The notes below the pieces were generated by a model that searched no databases, was not told the DNA's origin, and saw nothing but the letters and a program-made list of their open reading frames with translations. The translations under genes and the position numbers were made by a program. Source: Axinella damicornis (lineage: Eukaryota > Porifera > Demospongiae > Axinellida > Axinellidae). From it: a stretch of 64,000 nucleotides of DNA. Shown here in pieces: positions 33,485 to 47,535 of the stretch; position 1 is the stretch's first letter; each line of letters opens with the position of its first letter. The stretch lies in assembly GCA_963931865.1 (NCBI GenBank), contig OZ007514.1:3172027-3236026 (forward strand), in the 5' to 3' direction.

Positions 33485-34730
33485 CGCTCACACACATGTG
33501 CATACACATGCATAAACACGTGCAACTCACACACATGCACACACATCACACACCCACCTGCCCACACATGTACATACACACGATCTTAGAACTTCCAGGG
33601 GTGTGGTCCTCGATTAGAGTATGCTCTCACCCCAACCCCCTCCCTCCCTAACCCGCGTGCCTCCACCTCCTCGCAACTGCTCCAGTGCTTCACTGTGGAG
33701 AGACAGCGCAGTGGGCGGGGTCTGGATGAGTCACATGACGACGACGGTAGGTTATGCACTACATGTAGTTACAGTGGATTTTGCTTTGGCAGTGGGTAGG
33801 TCATGTGACAAGGACAGTAGGTCACATGCTTAATTGCAGTAGAAGTACATACATGTATTGAAGCTTGGAGATACTCTGTGTCTGATGCTTCCCTCCCTCA
33901 GTGCACTGCAGTGTTGATGCAACGTTGGCAGTGTTTGTCTGGTCGTGTGGAGTCCCCCCGAGCTGTCAGTGCTTTGTGGGTGTGTTTGACATCAACCAGT
34001 GGTACCATGCCCAGATGCCCAATGTGGTGCGGTGGAGGATGTCTGGGAGATACACCGGGTAAGAGAGCTGGGGGGGGGTCTGAGAGATACACTGGGTAAG
34101 AGAGCTAGGAGGGGGGGGGGGGAGGTACACCCGTAAGAGAGCTGGCGGGGGTTCTGGGGTGTGCACCGTGTAAGCAACCTGACACACCCTCACACATCCT
34201 GCAGCGTTCTCGGTTGTTCCTACTTTGCCTTCTTCAACCTCAACCCTGCTCTGAAGAGTGATGCGGAGCTACCACAGCTACTGGTGGGTAGCGGTGTTCC
34301 TGAGATTTGAATTTCAGACACTTCTTGTTTCAGAATGTCCAGTATACAGCCTCATTCCCATGCAGGCCCTCTCCTGTTCCATTTTGTTGCCACATATGTG
34401 ACCTTTGAACCGACCGAAGCTTTGTTTTGCTCGGTTCAAAGGTCATGTATATGGCTAAAGCGAAGCTGGAGAGGGCCTGGGAACGAGGTTACAGTGAATG
34501 GTTGGCTTCTGTATCATACTCGTCTCTTTTCCTTACCTTCCTCCCCCAGGATGTGAACGTGTATGATGTCACCCCCTTCTCCTCCCAACCTCCTGTTCCC
34601 GAGTCCTTTCTCTGGCCAACAGCCCTCTCATTCAGTGAGTAACTCTTCCTCCCTCCCTCCGTCCACCTTCCCTCTTCCACCTTCCCTCTCCTCCACCCTC
34701 CATTACTCTCCTCCCCTCCGTCCTCTCCCC

Positions 34731-34762
<32 letters not shown>

Positions 34763-35696
34763 ATTCCTCCGTTTTCCTTCCCTCCATCCTCATTACCCTC
34801 TCCCCCTTCTCCTCACTCAGGAGTGTGTGGCCTAACCAGAGATGTAATTATCGCATGCCATTTCTCAGGGCTGCAGAGATCTGTAAGTCAGGTGTAGAAT
34901 AGATTACCACAGTCACCACCGTCACCATGGTCACCATGATAACCACAGTCACCATGATAATCACAGTCACCAAGTTCACATGGTCACCAAGTCCACCACC
35001 TTCACCACAGTCACCACTGTCACTGATCAGCCTCCATGTGAATCATTGAAAGAGCCTGGTCACACTTGGCAGGTTTTCCCGTATTCCCAGCATACAGTGT
35101 ACATATAGATTTGGGGTACCATAAATAAATTGTATTGCTATGGCGACATGAATATTCTTATAAAAACAAGTCCCTATATAAGTGGTCTACACTAAGAACT
35201 AAACCCTAAGCACCCTGTAGCAGCCAAATAATATTGACTATATACTGTAGGTAGATTGACAATATATTGTACTTTTCATAACTTGATACATTCAGCACTA
35301 CCCCAATCCCCCCCTCCCCCCAACTTTCTCAATCAGGCCCTCCATGAGTTGTTGCGGTCACGTGCCCTGGGTCTGGCTGAGCCGCAGCGAGTGTTCCAGC
35401 TGTGTGAGGAGGCGGATCTCCTGGGAGGGACGTGGGAACACGGCACCTCCCACACCGACGTCAATGTGAGTGACATGTGCCAGTGTGTATGTTGCCAATC
35501 AACATACAGATGTACGTGAAGTTCCATTTTACATGGTATGGCACGCAGGCAGTACTGAAGGTACACGTACTGTAAATGTGTGGTCTAGTAGTAGTTACAT
35601 GTAGCTACATGCACTGCTACCATCGGATTGCTTTTGATTGCGAGAATTTAACAATTATGAATTGCAAGTTTGTCTTGAGTATGCGAATGCATTCCT

Positions 35697-35736
<40 letters not shown>

Positions 35737-38700
35737 AAGCATATAATGAATTCACAAACCAGTATTGCTATAGACGGTTTCCATAGCATCTTTCACTATG
35801 GCAACCGGAGGGCAACACATCACCATGCATGCTGCTTGCTGGTTACATTGCATGATTGTTGTTACCCTCTAGTTTCTATGGTGAAAGATGCAGCTATCAC
35901 TAATGTATTCAGTCAGGTTTGATTTGCCAGCTGTGCCCTTTTCTCTACAGTTGCAGCGCAAATCCCTGCTCTCTGTGGCTCTCGAGCATGACCTTGTGCC
36001 CGTGCTGACGATGTGTGCCCAGCAGTGGATGAGTGGGGGAGGTCAGTGAGCATGCGTGTTTTGGTAAAAGCATAGATAATAGAATGCACACATCCCATAC
36101 ACACATCACATACACACATGCACACATCACATGCACACACCACATACACGCACATGCACACATCACATATACACACACACTATCACATCACAACAGCCTC
36201 AGGCTGCGATACCTCTCTTATGGTGGAATGGATTGGACAAAAGATGGAAGAAATTGCTGATGAAAAAGATCACCTCTGTGAGAGAATACCTTCCAAGTCC
36301 AGGATGCAGTAGTTCCAGCTGAGTCCTGATAGTCCCAGCTGGGTCCTGGTAGTCCCAGCTGGGTCCTGGTAGTCCCAGCTGAGTCCTGATAGCCCCAGCT
36401 TGGTCCTGATAGTCCCAGCTGGGTCCTGATAGCCCCAGCTTGGTCCTGATAGTCCTAGCTTGGTCCTGACAGCCCTGGCCGAGTCCCAAACGGGTCCTGA
36501 TAGTCCTACATGTAGCTGGGTCCTGATAGTCCCAGCTGGGTCCTATTATACAGGGTTTCATTTAGGGGGGGGCGGGGGGGGGGGGGGGGGGGGGGGGGGG
36601 CATTTGCCCCCCCTTGAAATCCTGCCGCCCCCCCTTGGAATTTTAAAAAAATTTTATGATCACAGACAAACTTTGATGTCAATAATAATACACACAGAAG
36701 CACAAGCTGTCACTATAACTAAATTGTAATAGTCACTATTCATACAGCAATTCGCCTAGATTTTCTGTTCCATATGACAACAATATTATTCAAATCTTCA
36801 TCTGTCAGTTTCTCTGGAGTTTCGATTGCAATCTTCATAAGGTATGAGAGGCTTGATTGTCCGATGCGATTTCTGAGCCTGGTTTTAATTACCTTCATTT
36901 GAGAAAAGCTCCTTTCTACTGAAGCAGTGCCAACGGGGATAGCGAGGCAGATCTTAGCAAGTGTGCTGATGTTCGGGAACATTGATATCAACATTTCGTT
37001 ACTGCTGAGCTCTGTCAACTGGGAGTGCAAACTGCCCTTTGGTTGCTTCGACAGGTAGCTTCGATACGTTTTCCACTCTGTGCGAATATCACTGGATATG
37101 AGTGCTTTCGTGGTGTACTCACCACCGTCAATGGTATCTGCAGGCATCTCCACACCGTAGTGGCCTAGAAGTATTTCCACGGAGTTCTCCCCATAGTGAA
37201 GCAAGTCTGAAGAGTCTGGAGCCGGCATTTTCTTCGGATCGAAGATACTAAATGACGAGACGATATCTTGCGCATCAAATCGACTAGATATGTTTGCCTT
37301 CAACTTCGTTATGAAGGGTTTCGCCACTCGTTCCTGGAAGGAAGTTATGCTTTCAGTGGTTATCTTGATGTCAGTGGCTGCTTCTAGGTCATCCTTTGCA
37401 TCCAGTAATTCCAATACCCAGTTTGCCGCTGGTAGTGTGGCATCATCCAGCGTATTGAGAGTGGCACCAACAAGAGGGGCAACGGCTGTCAAGTCTATTT
37501 TCTCAGCCTGGAGACATTTGCTCAGCTTTGCAACTTGTGGCAAAGCATAGTCGAGGAGATACATGGCACAGACAGTGGAGGGTTTGCACATAGCCTTGCT
37601 GATGCCTAGAGCCTCCGGCTCGTGTGTCTGCTCATAGATGTTATTTAGAGCATTCACAATAGCGCTGTAGCTCTCCTTCACTGCTTTCACACAACGCTCA
37701 TGTGCAAGCCAGCGAGTGTCTGAAGGCTTGACAATCTTCAGCTCTGGTAGATCAAGCACCCGCTGCACCTCTTTGAGACACTCCGTTCTTTTGGGAGAGT
37801 AATGGAAAAACTTCCAGAGTGTGGTTAGTGTTACGTACACATGCTTAATCCCTTTGGTGGCATTGGCTGCTTGAACACAGGCAAGCTGAAGTAGGTGGCA
37901 GTGGCAGTGTACGAACACAGCATAAGGTGAAATCTTCTTCAGGAGGCTTTGCACACCATTGTGTTTTCCAGAGAAAGTTGCCGCTCCATCGAAGCCCATA
38001 CCAACGAGGTTGCTGATCTGTATGTGTTTGTCTTTCATGAACTCGACAATGGCAGAATATATTGTCTTGGCATCGGTGGCTTTCAAGGGAACAATTTCTA
38101 AAAAGTGCTCAAGAGGTATCCCATCTTCGACCCAACGGAAGAAAATCGAAAGCTCTTCAATGGTTGTCACATCGGTACACTCGTCTGCCATTATGCTGAA
38201 GTTACTTGCTTGACGAAGACGTTTCAACAGACTTTCTTCAGCCCATAACCCAATCGCTTCTACGAATTCAACAACAGCTACTTTGGACATGTAGCTTGCA
38301 TTCGCTCCAGCACTTTCAAGGAACCTCCTCAGATCTTCAGCACCACAACTTACAACCAAATCCACAAGTTCGTCAAAATTGGTTGTGTGGGCTATGTGGC
38401 GACGAACAAGAAAGTGGGTACAGCGAATGAGGGCTTTAATGGCCAACCTGTTCTTTGCCTTCTCTTTATCCCCGATCTGCTGGAGTTGTTGAGCAATGGT
38501 TCCCGCTTGTAGTGCTCTAGCTGCAGCCATCTCTGCTTCACATGACTGGATGTGAATCTCGCTCTTTGCGTGTGCCTTCATATTCTCAACTGCCTTCTTC
38601 CAGTTTTTGAAGGGCTTTGAAATCCACGTTCCTCCCGTTCTTTGAAGAGAAACTCCTCGTTTCCTGCAAACCTTGCAAAAGGCTCCTTGAAAATTGTCAT

Positions 38701-41700
38701 CGAAGATGAGCCAATCGAAGCGTTCTTCCCATTTTTTGTTGTATTTTCGACTGCTTGTAGCTGGACGATACTTACTCCGGCTCTTTTCGTGCACACCTTT
38801 CTTCTTTGCTGGACTTGGCTCCAATTCAGTCTCACTCTCTGCTTCAGATTCACTGCTTTCTTCAGACTGAGTATCAGTTTGCTGTGAAGAGCTTGCTTCA
38901 CTTGCACCGAAAAACGAACGAATATCCATTGTACGAAAAATCTGTAGAGAATCTATGTTGAATCTGCCTTGCCAGGTCTTTAAATAAGCTCATGAACTCT
39001 ATTTTTAGAGAATGACTATGATGTCATTTTGCTTGCCACAGCTTTTAGGGACCACACACTTTACTTGATGTCTGTTTAGCCAAGTAGCTACATGTACATG
39101 ATGTGCCAGTGTGAAACCACAAAAAATCTGGGTAAGCACAATGACAACACAAGAACTAGCTGCTGACTAGAGCATTTTTTGGCCATGAAGTCTATTTTTA
39201 GAGCACAACTGTTATGTCATTGCTTACCACAGCTTTTTTGATTCATTCGGATATGTAGTAATGAACATTAGATACTTGGCTAAAAATGCATCAGAATGCA
39301 CCTCAGACAATTAATTATTTCAAAATTTTCCCAGGGGGGCATGCCCCCGGACCCCCCTAGCTATGGCCACGCTTTGCGTGGCCCCACAATGCATCGCCCC
39401 CCCTGATTCGCTTCATACATCATTTTGCCCCCCCTTGCCAAAAATTCTGGATGAAACACTGCTATAGTTCCAGCTAGTACATTGCCAGCTTGGTCCTGAT
39501 ATTTCCGTCTGAGTCTGTAGTAGTGGTGATCCTGACTTCGTGCAGGTAATCCCAGCTGGGTCGAGTGGATTTGTTGTTCTTAACTTCCTAGCTCACTTCC
39601 ATTACTGTGCCGTGTCCCTCCAGGTCACCCTCTCTTCAGTGGCTCCACCCACCTGCTGGACACACCCACTCTAAGGCACTTCTCCCGGCTCGTGGTCATG
39701 TGGAAGGTGTTGTCAAAGCTGGTGGCCCTGCTGGCCAAGGGTGAACATGAACAAGGTATACCCCCCATACAAATAGTGTGGGCATGGAGCCCTATCTAAT
39801 TATGCGTAAATGTATGATATTACTTATTCAAGGAATTGCCTGAGTTCAATTGTGGCAGATGGTGTGACTATGGCTGTGTGTGTAGACTGTTTTGTCTCTA
39901 AGTCTGGTGAACTGCATGTAAATGGCCAGTTCCGCTGCCTACTTTTAGTGATCTGGGAATGATTTGTGCTGTGCAGGTGTGCAGGAACTGTTGGGGACCC
40001 ACTACTGCACAGCCATGGTCCAGTGCAGGGTACGATTCAACATTATCAAGAGTGTATAATAATAACAAGAGAGTATCGAACTCGCTATATAGGCTACGTT
40101 GAATGTATGCGGAAAGTAACGTGACATCCGGTATGGTGCACGTGATCCACACGGACTCGTCAACTATTGTACTCCCCGATATGGCCGAGTTTACTTGCTG
40201 CACGCACGCCTTGATCGTCGAGTCAAAGAGGCTAGCTAGCTGTGGTACGGTAGCCATGGCGTCTATGTCAGGTAAGATTGTGTTTTTGACATTAGCACTA
40301 TACCGGATGTCACGTTACTTTCCGCATACATTCAACGTTAGCCTATAGCGAGTTCGATACTCTCTTCTTATTATTATACACTCTTGACATTATGTACTCA
40401 TTTGATTGCTTTGTACCCTTGACCTTTTGAAGACCCTCTCCCTCCCTCCCTCCCTCCCTCCCTCCCTCCCTCCCTCCCTCCCTCCCTCCCCCCTCCCCCC
40501 TCCCCCCTCCCCCCTCCCTCCCTCCCTCCCTCCCTTCCTCCCTCCCTCCCTTCCTCCCTCCTCCCTCCCTCATTCCCCCCTCCCCCTCCCCCCTCCTCCT
40601 CCGCCCCCCCTCCCTCCCTCCTCCCCTCCCTCCCTCCCTCCCTCCCTCCCTCCCTCCCTCCCTCCCTCCCTCCCTCCCTCCCTCCCTCCCCCCCTCCCTT
40701 CATCCCTCCCTCCCTCCCTCCCTCCCTCCCTCCCTCCCTCCCTCCCTCCCTCCCTCCCTCCCTCCATTTCCTCCCTCCCTTCATTCCTCCCTCCTGCCTT
40801 CCATCTCTCTGATGCAGTTGCTGGAGGTCATCAAGTGGTGTGTTGGGAGAAGGTTACTTCCAGCTGTAAATGGTAAGAGTAATCAATGATTTACTGAGTT
40901 ATGCAATAGTTTACTGAGTTACACAGTGGCATTCCAATCTTGCTACAGATGTGTCCAGTGACGGGTGTTTCAGCTATCCTTCTGCTGCCCTCACGCATTG
41001 CTATGACATGTTGAGGGACAGCCAGAATGCGTGAGTCATAGCTACTGGGATTGCACACTCGCTTCCATTAAACGTTAACTTCTTTCCCTGCTTTTCCTCC
41101 TATTCTCTCCCCCTCCATCCTCTCCTTTCTTCCCTATCCCCTTCCCCCTCTCTACCTCTCTCCCCTCCGCTTGCCTCCCATTCTCCCTTCCCTCTTCTCC
41201 ACCCACTCTCCCCTCTCCTCTCCTCCTCTTTCTCTCCCCTCTTTCTCTCCCCTCCTCCTCTTTCTCTCCCCTCCCTTTCCCTCCCCTCCCTCCCCCTCCC
41301 CTCCCTTCCCCTCCCTTCCCCTCCCCTCCCCTCCCTCCCCCTCATCTCTTCCATTCCCTCTCACAGCTACAAGCTGGCAGTGGACTACCTGACAGAAGAG
41401 CTTCTTGAAGGCGAGGACTATCCCTACCCTGCCAGTACCTTTGATGTACGTCACCACCTACAAATTATACTTTTCCTCAGAGAATAACGTACCATAGCAG
41501 CTGTTATTCATTTGGCTTCCACAGGACTTCCTGACCATATTCACGACACCCAATCTACTTGCCCAACACTGCCTTGTATCCTCAAACCCTCGAGTAATCT
41601 CCAGTACTCTCTAGTAATCTTTAGTCTTCTCCAATACTCTCCAGTAATCTCCAGTGCTCTCTAGTATTCTCCAGTACTCTCCAGTAATCCCCAGTACTCT

Positions 41701-44700
41701 CTAGTATTCTCCAGTACTCTCTAGTACTCTCCAGTACTCTCCAGTAATCTCCAGTACTCTCTAGTATTCTCCAGTACTCTCTGTACTCTCTAGTACTCTC
41801 CAGTAACAGATGGCTTGCTCTGCCTAACAGATGGCTTGCTCTGCAGGACAGATGGGTTATTGCTACTCTAGCCTCGTTCCCACGCGGCCTGGGAATGAGG
41901 TTATCACTACTCCTATACCTATTGCACTTCCTTTGCAATGACACTTAGAGACAAAGTTCATGAAGACCATTACTGGTACTGGTTATCTAGATCACTTGAA
42001 CTGCACTAGCCTCATTCCCAGGCGCTCATTACCCAGGGCCTGGGAACGAGGCTCAAACTGCAAAATGGATTCCTTAGCTCGGGCAAAAGATGATGTACTT
42101 CCTGTGCGATCTTGCCGTGATGGACAAGAACAGCGATGGCTCCCAGCAGGTTTGTGAATCACACATCGCCTCCCATCCTTCTCTGCACAATGTCCGCTCA
42201 TTTGATGGCTCTCCCCCTCCCCCCCTCCCTCCCTCCCTCCCTCCCTCCCTCCCTCCCTCCTCCCTCCATCTTTTCTCTCTCCCCTCTCTCCCCCTCCCTC
42301 CCTCCCTCCCTCCTCCCTCCCCCTCCCCCCTCCCTCCCTCCCTCCTCCCCCTCCCCCTCCCCCTCCCTCCCTCCCTCCCTCCCTCCCTCCCTCCCTCCCT
42401 CCCTCCCTCCCTCCTCCCTCCCCCTCCCCCTCCCCCCTCCCCCTCCCCCCTCCCTCCCTCCCTCCTTCCCCCCCTCCCTCCCTCCCTCCCTCCCTCCCTC
42501 CCTCCCTCCCCCTGCCTACTTTAATTGCAGCTGCTGACCCACTACTGCAGAAGTTTTGCACTCCCTCATCAGCTGGTGGCGTTTGCTAGAGGTCTCTGGT
42601 GCACTGACCACCATCACTATGAGGTTGGTTCCCTACACACACACATGCACGCACATGCACACACACACACACACACGCACGCATGCATGCACACACACAC
42701 ACACACACACAACATATGCACTTAGACACACACACACACAACCACACACCTACACCAACACCAACCAACACTCGCTCGTATCCACACACAGGATGCACTC
42801 CAATATCTCCTTGCCTGCCAGCCAGAGAGGGTCCTGTGGTTTCCATGGCAACATATGGTGGTGGTGTCCTCCCTCCTCCATTCAGGCCACGCCTCCCTGG
42901 CCCTCGCCTACCTTACAGCGTATGACAGACAGATGGACACCGTGGAGGATACCAAGCTGAAGATCAGTGTGATGGTGTCCTCCGGGCACATCTCGGCAGC
43001 ACTGGATGCTGTGGTACACACTGCATAGTTCACAATGTCCTAGCCTTGTTCCCAGGCCGTGCGGGAGGAGCCCTCATCTCGCATGGCCTGGGAACGAGTC
43101 TCTGACCGCCCTTATATCAACACATTCCTGTTATGAGCATTTTGATTGGTTAAGTAGTTGTGTAGTCCATATTTACGGTGTCTGATGTGAATTGGACTTA
43201 CGTCCAGACGTATTGCCCTTTGCAGGAATGTTTGCATGCCAAAAGTGGCACATTTTGGAAACCAATTATGGCAAGTATCTTGGGCTAGGAATGAGATACG
43301 AAGCTGGGATTTGCACCATTGCAATCAGCATGAATGGAGCATCCCAATGATATTGTTTTTGCGGTTGATCAAATTTTGACCCAAAATCATGAAAATCCAT
43401 GGATTATAGCCTTTGGTCGAGTGCGATTTTTTGGCAAAAATGTGACCAACATTAAAAGTCGCTTTTAGCACATCACTTGAAGGTTCTTTTTGTGCTGATC
43501 ACAATGGCACAATCCCCAGCTTCATATCTCTTTCGAATTCATGGATACAACACATCTTTCTTTAGACAATACAAGAGTTATGCTAGCTAGGTACTACATG
43601 TATGCTAGGTATCTTGGGCTAGGAAGGAGATACGAAGCTGGGATTTGCACCATTGCAATCAGCATGGATGGAGCATTCCAGTGATGTCGTTTTTGCGGTT
43701 GATCGAATTTTGACCCAAAATCATGAAAATCCATGGATTATAGCCTTTGGTCGAGTGCGATTTTTTGACAAAAATGTGACCAACGTTAAAAGTCGCTTTT
43801 AGCACATCACTTGAAGGTTCTTTTTGTGTTGATCACAATGGCACAATCCCCAGCTTCATATCTCATTCGAATTCATGGATACAACATGTCTTTCTTTAGA
43901 CAGTACATATTGAGTAGGAATTATGCCAGCTAGGTACTATGCTAGGTGTCTTGGGCTAGGAAGGAGATATGATGCTCGGATTTGTGCACCATTGTGATCA
44001 GCATGAGTGGAGCATTCCAATGATGTCCATTTTGCTTAAATTTTGACCCAAAATCTTGAAACCATGGATTATATAGCCTCTGGCCGACTTGCAATTTTTC
44101 ACAAAAATGTGACTGAGATTAAAAATCCTATCATTTGAAGGCTCTTTTTATGCTGACCACAATGGCACAATCCTCAGCTTCACATACCCATACCTAGTGC
44201 TACATTCTCTTCCAAGTCTATTCCCAAATTTAATTCCAAAATCGGCATGCTAAAATGTGCCATAATGGTAGAAAATTGTTTCCGAAATGTGCCAATTTTG
44301 GCACAAAACATATCTCTGTCTTTGTGCTGCTGCAAATCATTGTTAGGCCTGTCAGGTTGTGTAACCGTCTCCTGTTTGTAACCGTCTTGCAGCGAGTGTA
44401 CGAGGCTTCAGAGTACGTTGTGGAGATATTCACTCACCTCCTCGATGCCTGCTTCCAGGGTAAGTGGCAGCTTTGGGTGAGTAGCCAGCCAACACAGTGT
44501 CTGTGACAACATAGTTTTTAAAAGTATTTTCAGTAACCTCAAATGTGCTTGGGCAGGGGCTGGAACCTCCAGAACAGCTTGGGGACGCAATCAGGGAGCA
44601 GTAGCTGAAGGAGATGCAATCGGGAAGCAGCAGACACAATCGGGGAGCAACAGCTGAATTGGACCCAATCGGTGAAGCAGACGCAATCGGGGAGCAACAG

Positions 44701-47494
44701 CTGAATTGGACCCAATCGGTGAAGCAGACGCAATCGGGGAGAAACAGCTGAAGCAGATGCAATCGGGGAGCAGCAGCTGAAGCGGACGCAATCGGGAGCA
44801 GCAGCTGAAGCGGACGCAATCGGGGAGCAGCAGCTGAAGCGGACGCAATCGGGGAGCAGCTTCATGCTAACTAGATTGTGACCAAGATACACAAACTATA
44901 AGTTATCTCTCTTCGGAGGGTGTAAAAGGTCACGTCACCAGTCAAGTCCCGCCCCCCAAAACCCCCATTTCCATTAGTCACACACACACACACTTACGGT
45001 CTTATATTTATTGTGTTCTCCTCCACCTGTTCACAAGTGTACATCCCCACACACCGCACACTTTAGCTAAGGTGCTTTGTAGGATTCCTGAGCTACCACT
45101 GAATGACCTGGAAGAGGTATGGGATATGCAGCTATACTATACTGCATGGGCTGTGTGCTATATCTAGCCAATGACACTTTAGCTGTGTAGCCAGGTTGTC
45201 GAGGTTTAATTGTCCTTCTATCAAACAGCAAACATCAGGCTAACTTCCCTCTTCCCGTCCTCCTTCCCTCCCCCCTCCCACTTTTCTCCATCCCTCCCCC
45301 TTCCCCCTTCCCTCCATCCCCCCCTTCCCTTTCTCTCCATCCCTCCCCTTCCCCCTCCTCTCCATCCCTCCCCTTTTCCCTTCTCTCCATCCTTGCCCTT
45401 CCCCTTCCCTCTCTCCATCCCTCTCCCTTCCACCATTCCTCTCCTCCTCCTCAATTTCCCTCCAACACTCCCTAGGAGTATTTTGCGGGCTATCTGGAAG
45501 GTCACCCGTGTCTGGCGTGCCAGGAACTCCTGCTCATGTTCCTCCTCTCCCGACACCGCCACCTTGAGGCACTCTCCCAGCAGGAGAAGATCAGACCCCT
45601 TGCTCAGGTAGCAATCATCTGTTGTCCTTAGTTTACTGTTGTTTACTGCTATACTACATGTAGTTTACTGTGGTTTACTGTGGTTTACTAGATGTAGTTT
45701 ACTGTGGAACATACATTCCACTACTGTGCTGGATGTTGCTGAAAACGAAGTTCTGGAAGACCTAGCCTCATTCCTAGGCCTTCTCACCCCAGCGCATGTC
45801 GCTTGCAGTGCAGCGACAAATACTCGCCTGGGAACTAGCTAATAAGACCTATGTAGTTTACTATATTTTACTGCGGTAACTACTTGTAGTTTACTATGGT
45901 TTACTGCAGTAACTACTTGTAGTTTACTATGGTTTACTGCTGTAACTACTTGTAGTTTACTATGGTTTACTGCAGTAACTACTTGTAGTTTACTATGGTT
46001 TACTGCAGTAACTACTTGTAGTTTACTATGGTTTACTGCTGTAACTACTTGTAGTTTACTATGGTTTACTGCTGTAACTACTTGTAGTTTACTATGGTTT
46101 ACTGCAGTAACTACTTGTAGTTTACTATGGTTTACTGCAGTAACTACTTGTAGTTTACTATGGTTTACTGCAGTAACTACTTGTAGTTTACTATGGTTTA
46201 CTGCTGTAACTACTTGTAGTTTACTATGGTTTACTGCAGTAACTACTTGTAGTTTACTATGGTTTACTGCAGTAACTACTTGTAGTTTACTATGGTTTAC
46301 TGCAGTAACTACTTGTAGTTTACTATGGTTTACTGCAGTAACTACTTGTAGTTTACTATGGTTTACTGCAGTAACTACTTGTAGTTTACTATGGTTTACT
46401 GCAGTAACTACTTGTAGTTTACTATGGTTTACTGCTGTAACTACTTGTAGTTTACTATGGTTTACTGCAGTAACTACTTGTAGTTTACTATGGTTTACTG
46501 CAGTAACTACTTGTAGTTTACTATGGTTTACTGCAGTAACTACTTGTAGTTTACTATGGTTTACTGTTGTAGCTATGGGGTGATACTTTATGGGGTGCTG
46601 TGCTGAGTAATCGTTTGCTGTAGTGTACCGTGTTGGACTGTGGTCCCCCTTGTCCCCCCTCCCTAGGTGGACCCTGACCCCAAAGTGCGTGAGCGGTACG
46701 ACTACCGTCAAGCCCTGCTCACTGGCTACACCAGCACTGTCCCCACGGTGCTCAAGAAGCTACCGACCCAGCTTGAACAGCAGAGGGGAGACACACTGAA
46801 GATCACTGGTATGTGCAGTGTGTGTTGGGAGAGAACACTAGCCTCGTTCCCAGGCGGCCTGGGAACAAGGCTAGAGAGAACACATACGGCTAAACTCAAT
46901 AGTGGGTCAGCAGCTGTAATTAAAGTAGGGTTGACCCTACGGAGTAGAAAAAGCTAATTCGAAATGAAGTACACTTCCTCTTTCACATCTCGCTTATTCC
47001 TGTGGAGATATAGGAGCATGTGCCTAATAAAGAGCATGTACCATATTTGGTATGTATTCAACGCTGGGATTGTACAATTACTTCTCCTTGTCACACCCTC
47101 AGTGGACCCTGGAAAGCCTCTGTCAGCTGTGCTGACAAAGGAGGTGGTTGCATGTGGCAGCAAGCCTCCACGATCCCAGGCTGGACTCATCTTCACTCTG
47201 ATAGAGAACAGAGAGGAGGCTAGGTGAGGGAGGGAGGGAGGGAGGGAGGGAGGGAGGGAGGGAGGGAGGGAGGGAGGGAGGGAGGGAGGGAGGGAGGGAG
47301 GGAGGGAGGGAGGGAGGGAGGGAGGGGAGGAGGAGGGAAGGAGGGAGGGGAGGAAGGGAGGGAGGGTGGAGGGAGGGAGGGAGGGGGGACCATCTTGAGG
47401 GAGCTCAATGCTGTGTTTGTGTTGTGTATGCAGGTCTATGCCAGCAGAACCCTTGAGTCCATTTAGGAGGTAGGTTGTATCAAGTGTATGAAGT

Positions 47495-47535
<41 letters not shown>

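Larger units (their letters stand above)
31324..34882 (+). other. ELYS segment: beta-propeller (exons 1-8, residues 1-484)
   Basis: The eight exons encode 484 residues, close to the length of the N-terminal seven-bladed propeller known for vertebrate ELYS. Recognisable blades include the region SGIVAVGCKGGHVYLVDL in exon 1 and the conserved NQWYHAQM loop in exon 5. Confidence 0.75.
35337..45607 (+). other. ELYS segment: helical domain (exons 9-22, residues 485-916)
   Basis: These exons encode the all-helical middle domain. The order of matches to the vertebrate protein is preserved, for example TPNLLAQHC next to MMYFLCDLA, and ARGLWCTDHHHYE in exon 18. Exons are small (50-222 nt) and separated by repeat-rich introns. 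Confidence 0.75.

Noticed and set aside
40398..42561. Pro/Ser-rich plus-strand and Gly/Arg/Glu-rich minus-strand frames over CCCT arrays
   Set aside because: Tetranucleotide repeats keep all frames open. The true ELYS exons lie between them in other frames.
45839..46711. 290-codon minus-strand frame
   Set aside because: It is a 33 bp minisatellite with a unit length divisible by three, antisense in an ELYS intron.
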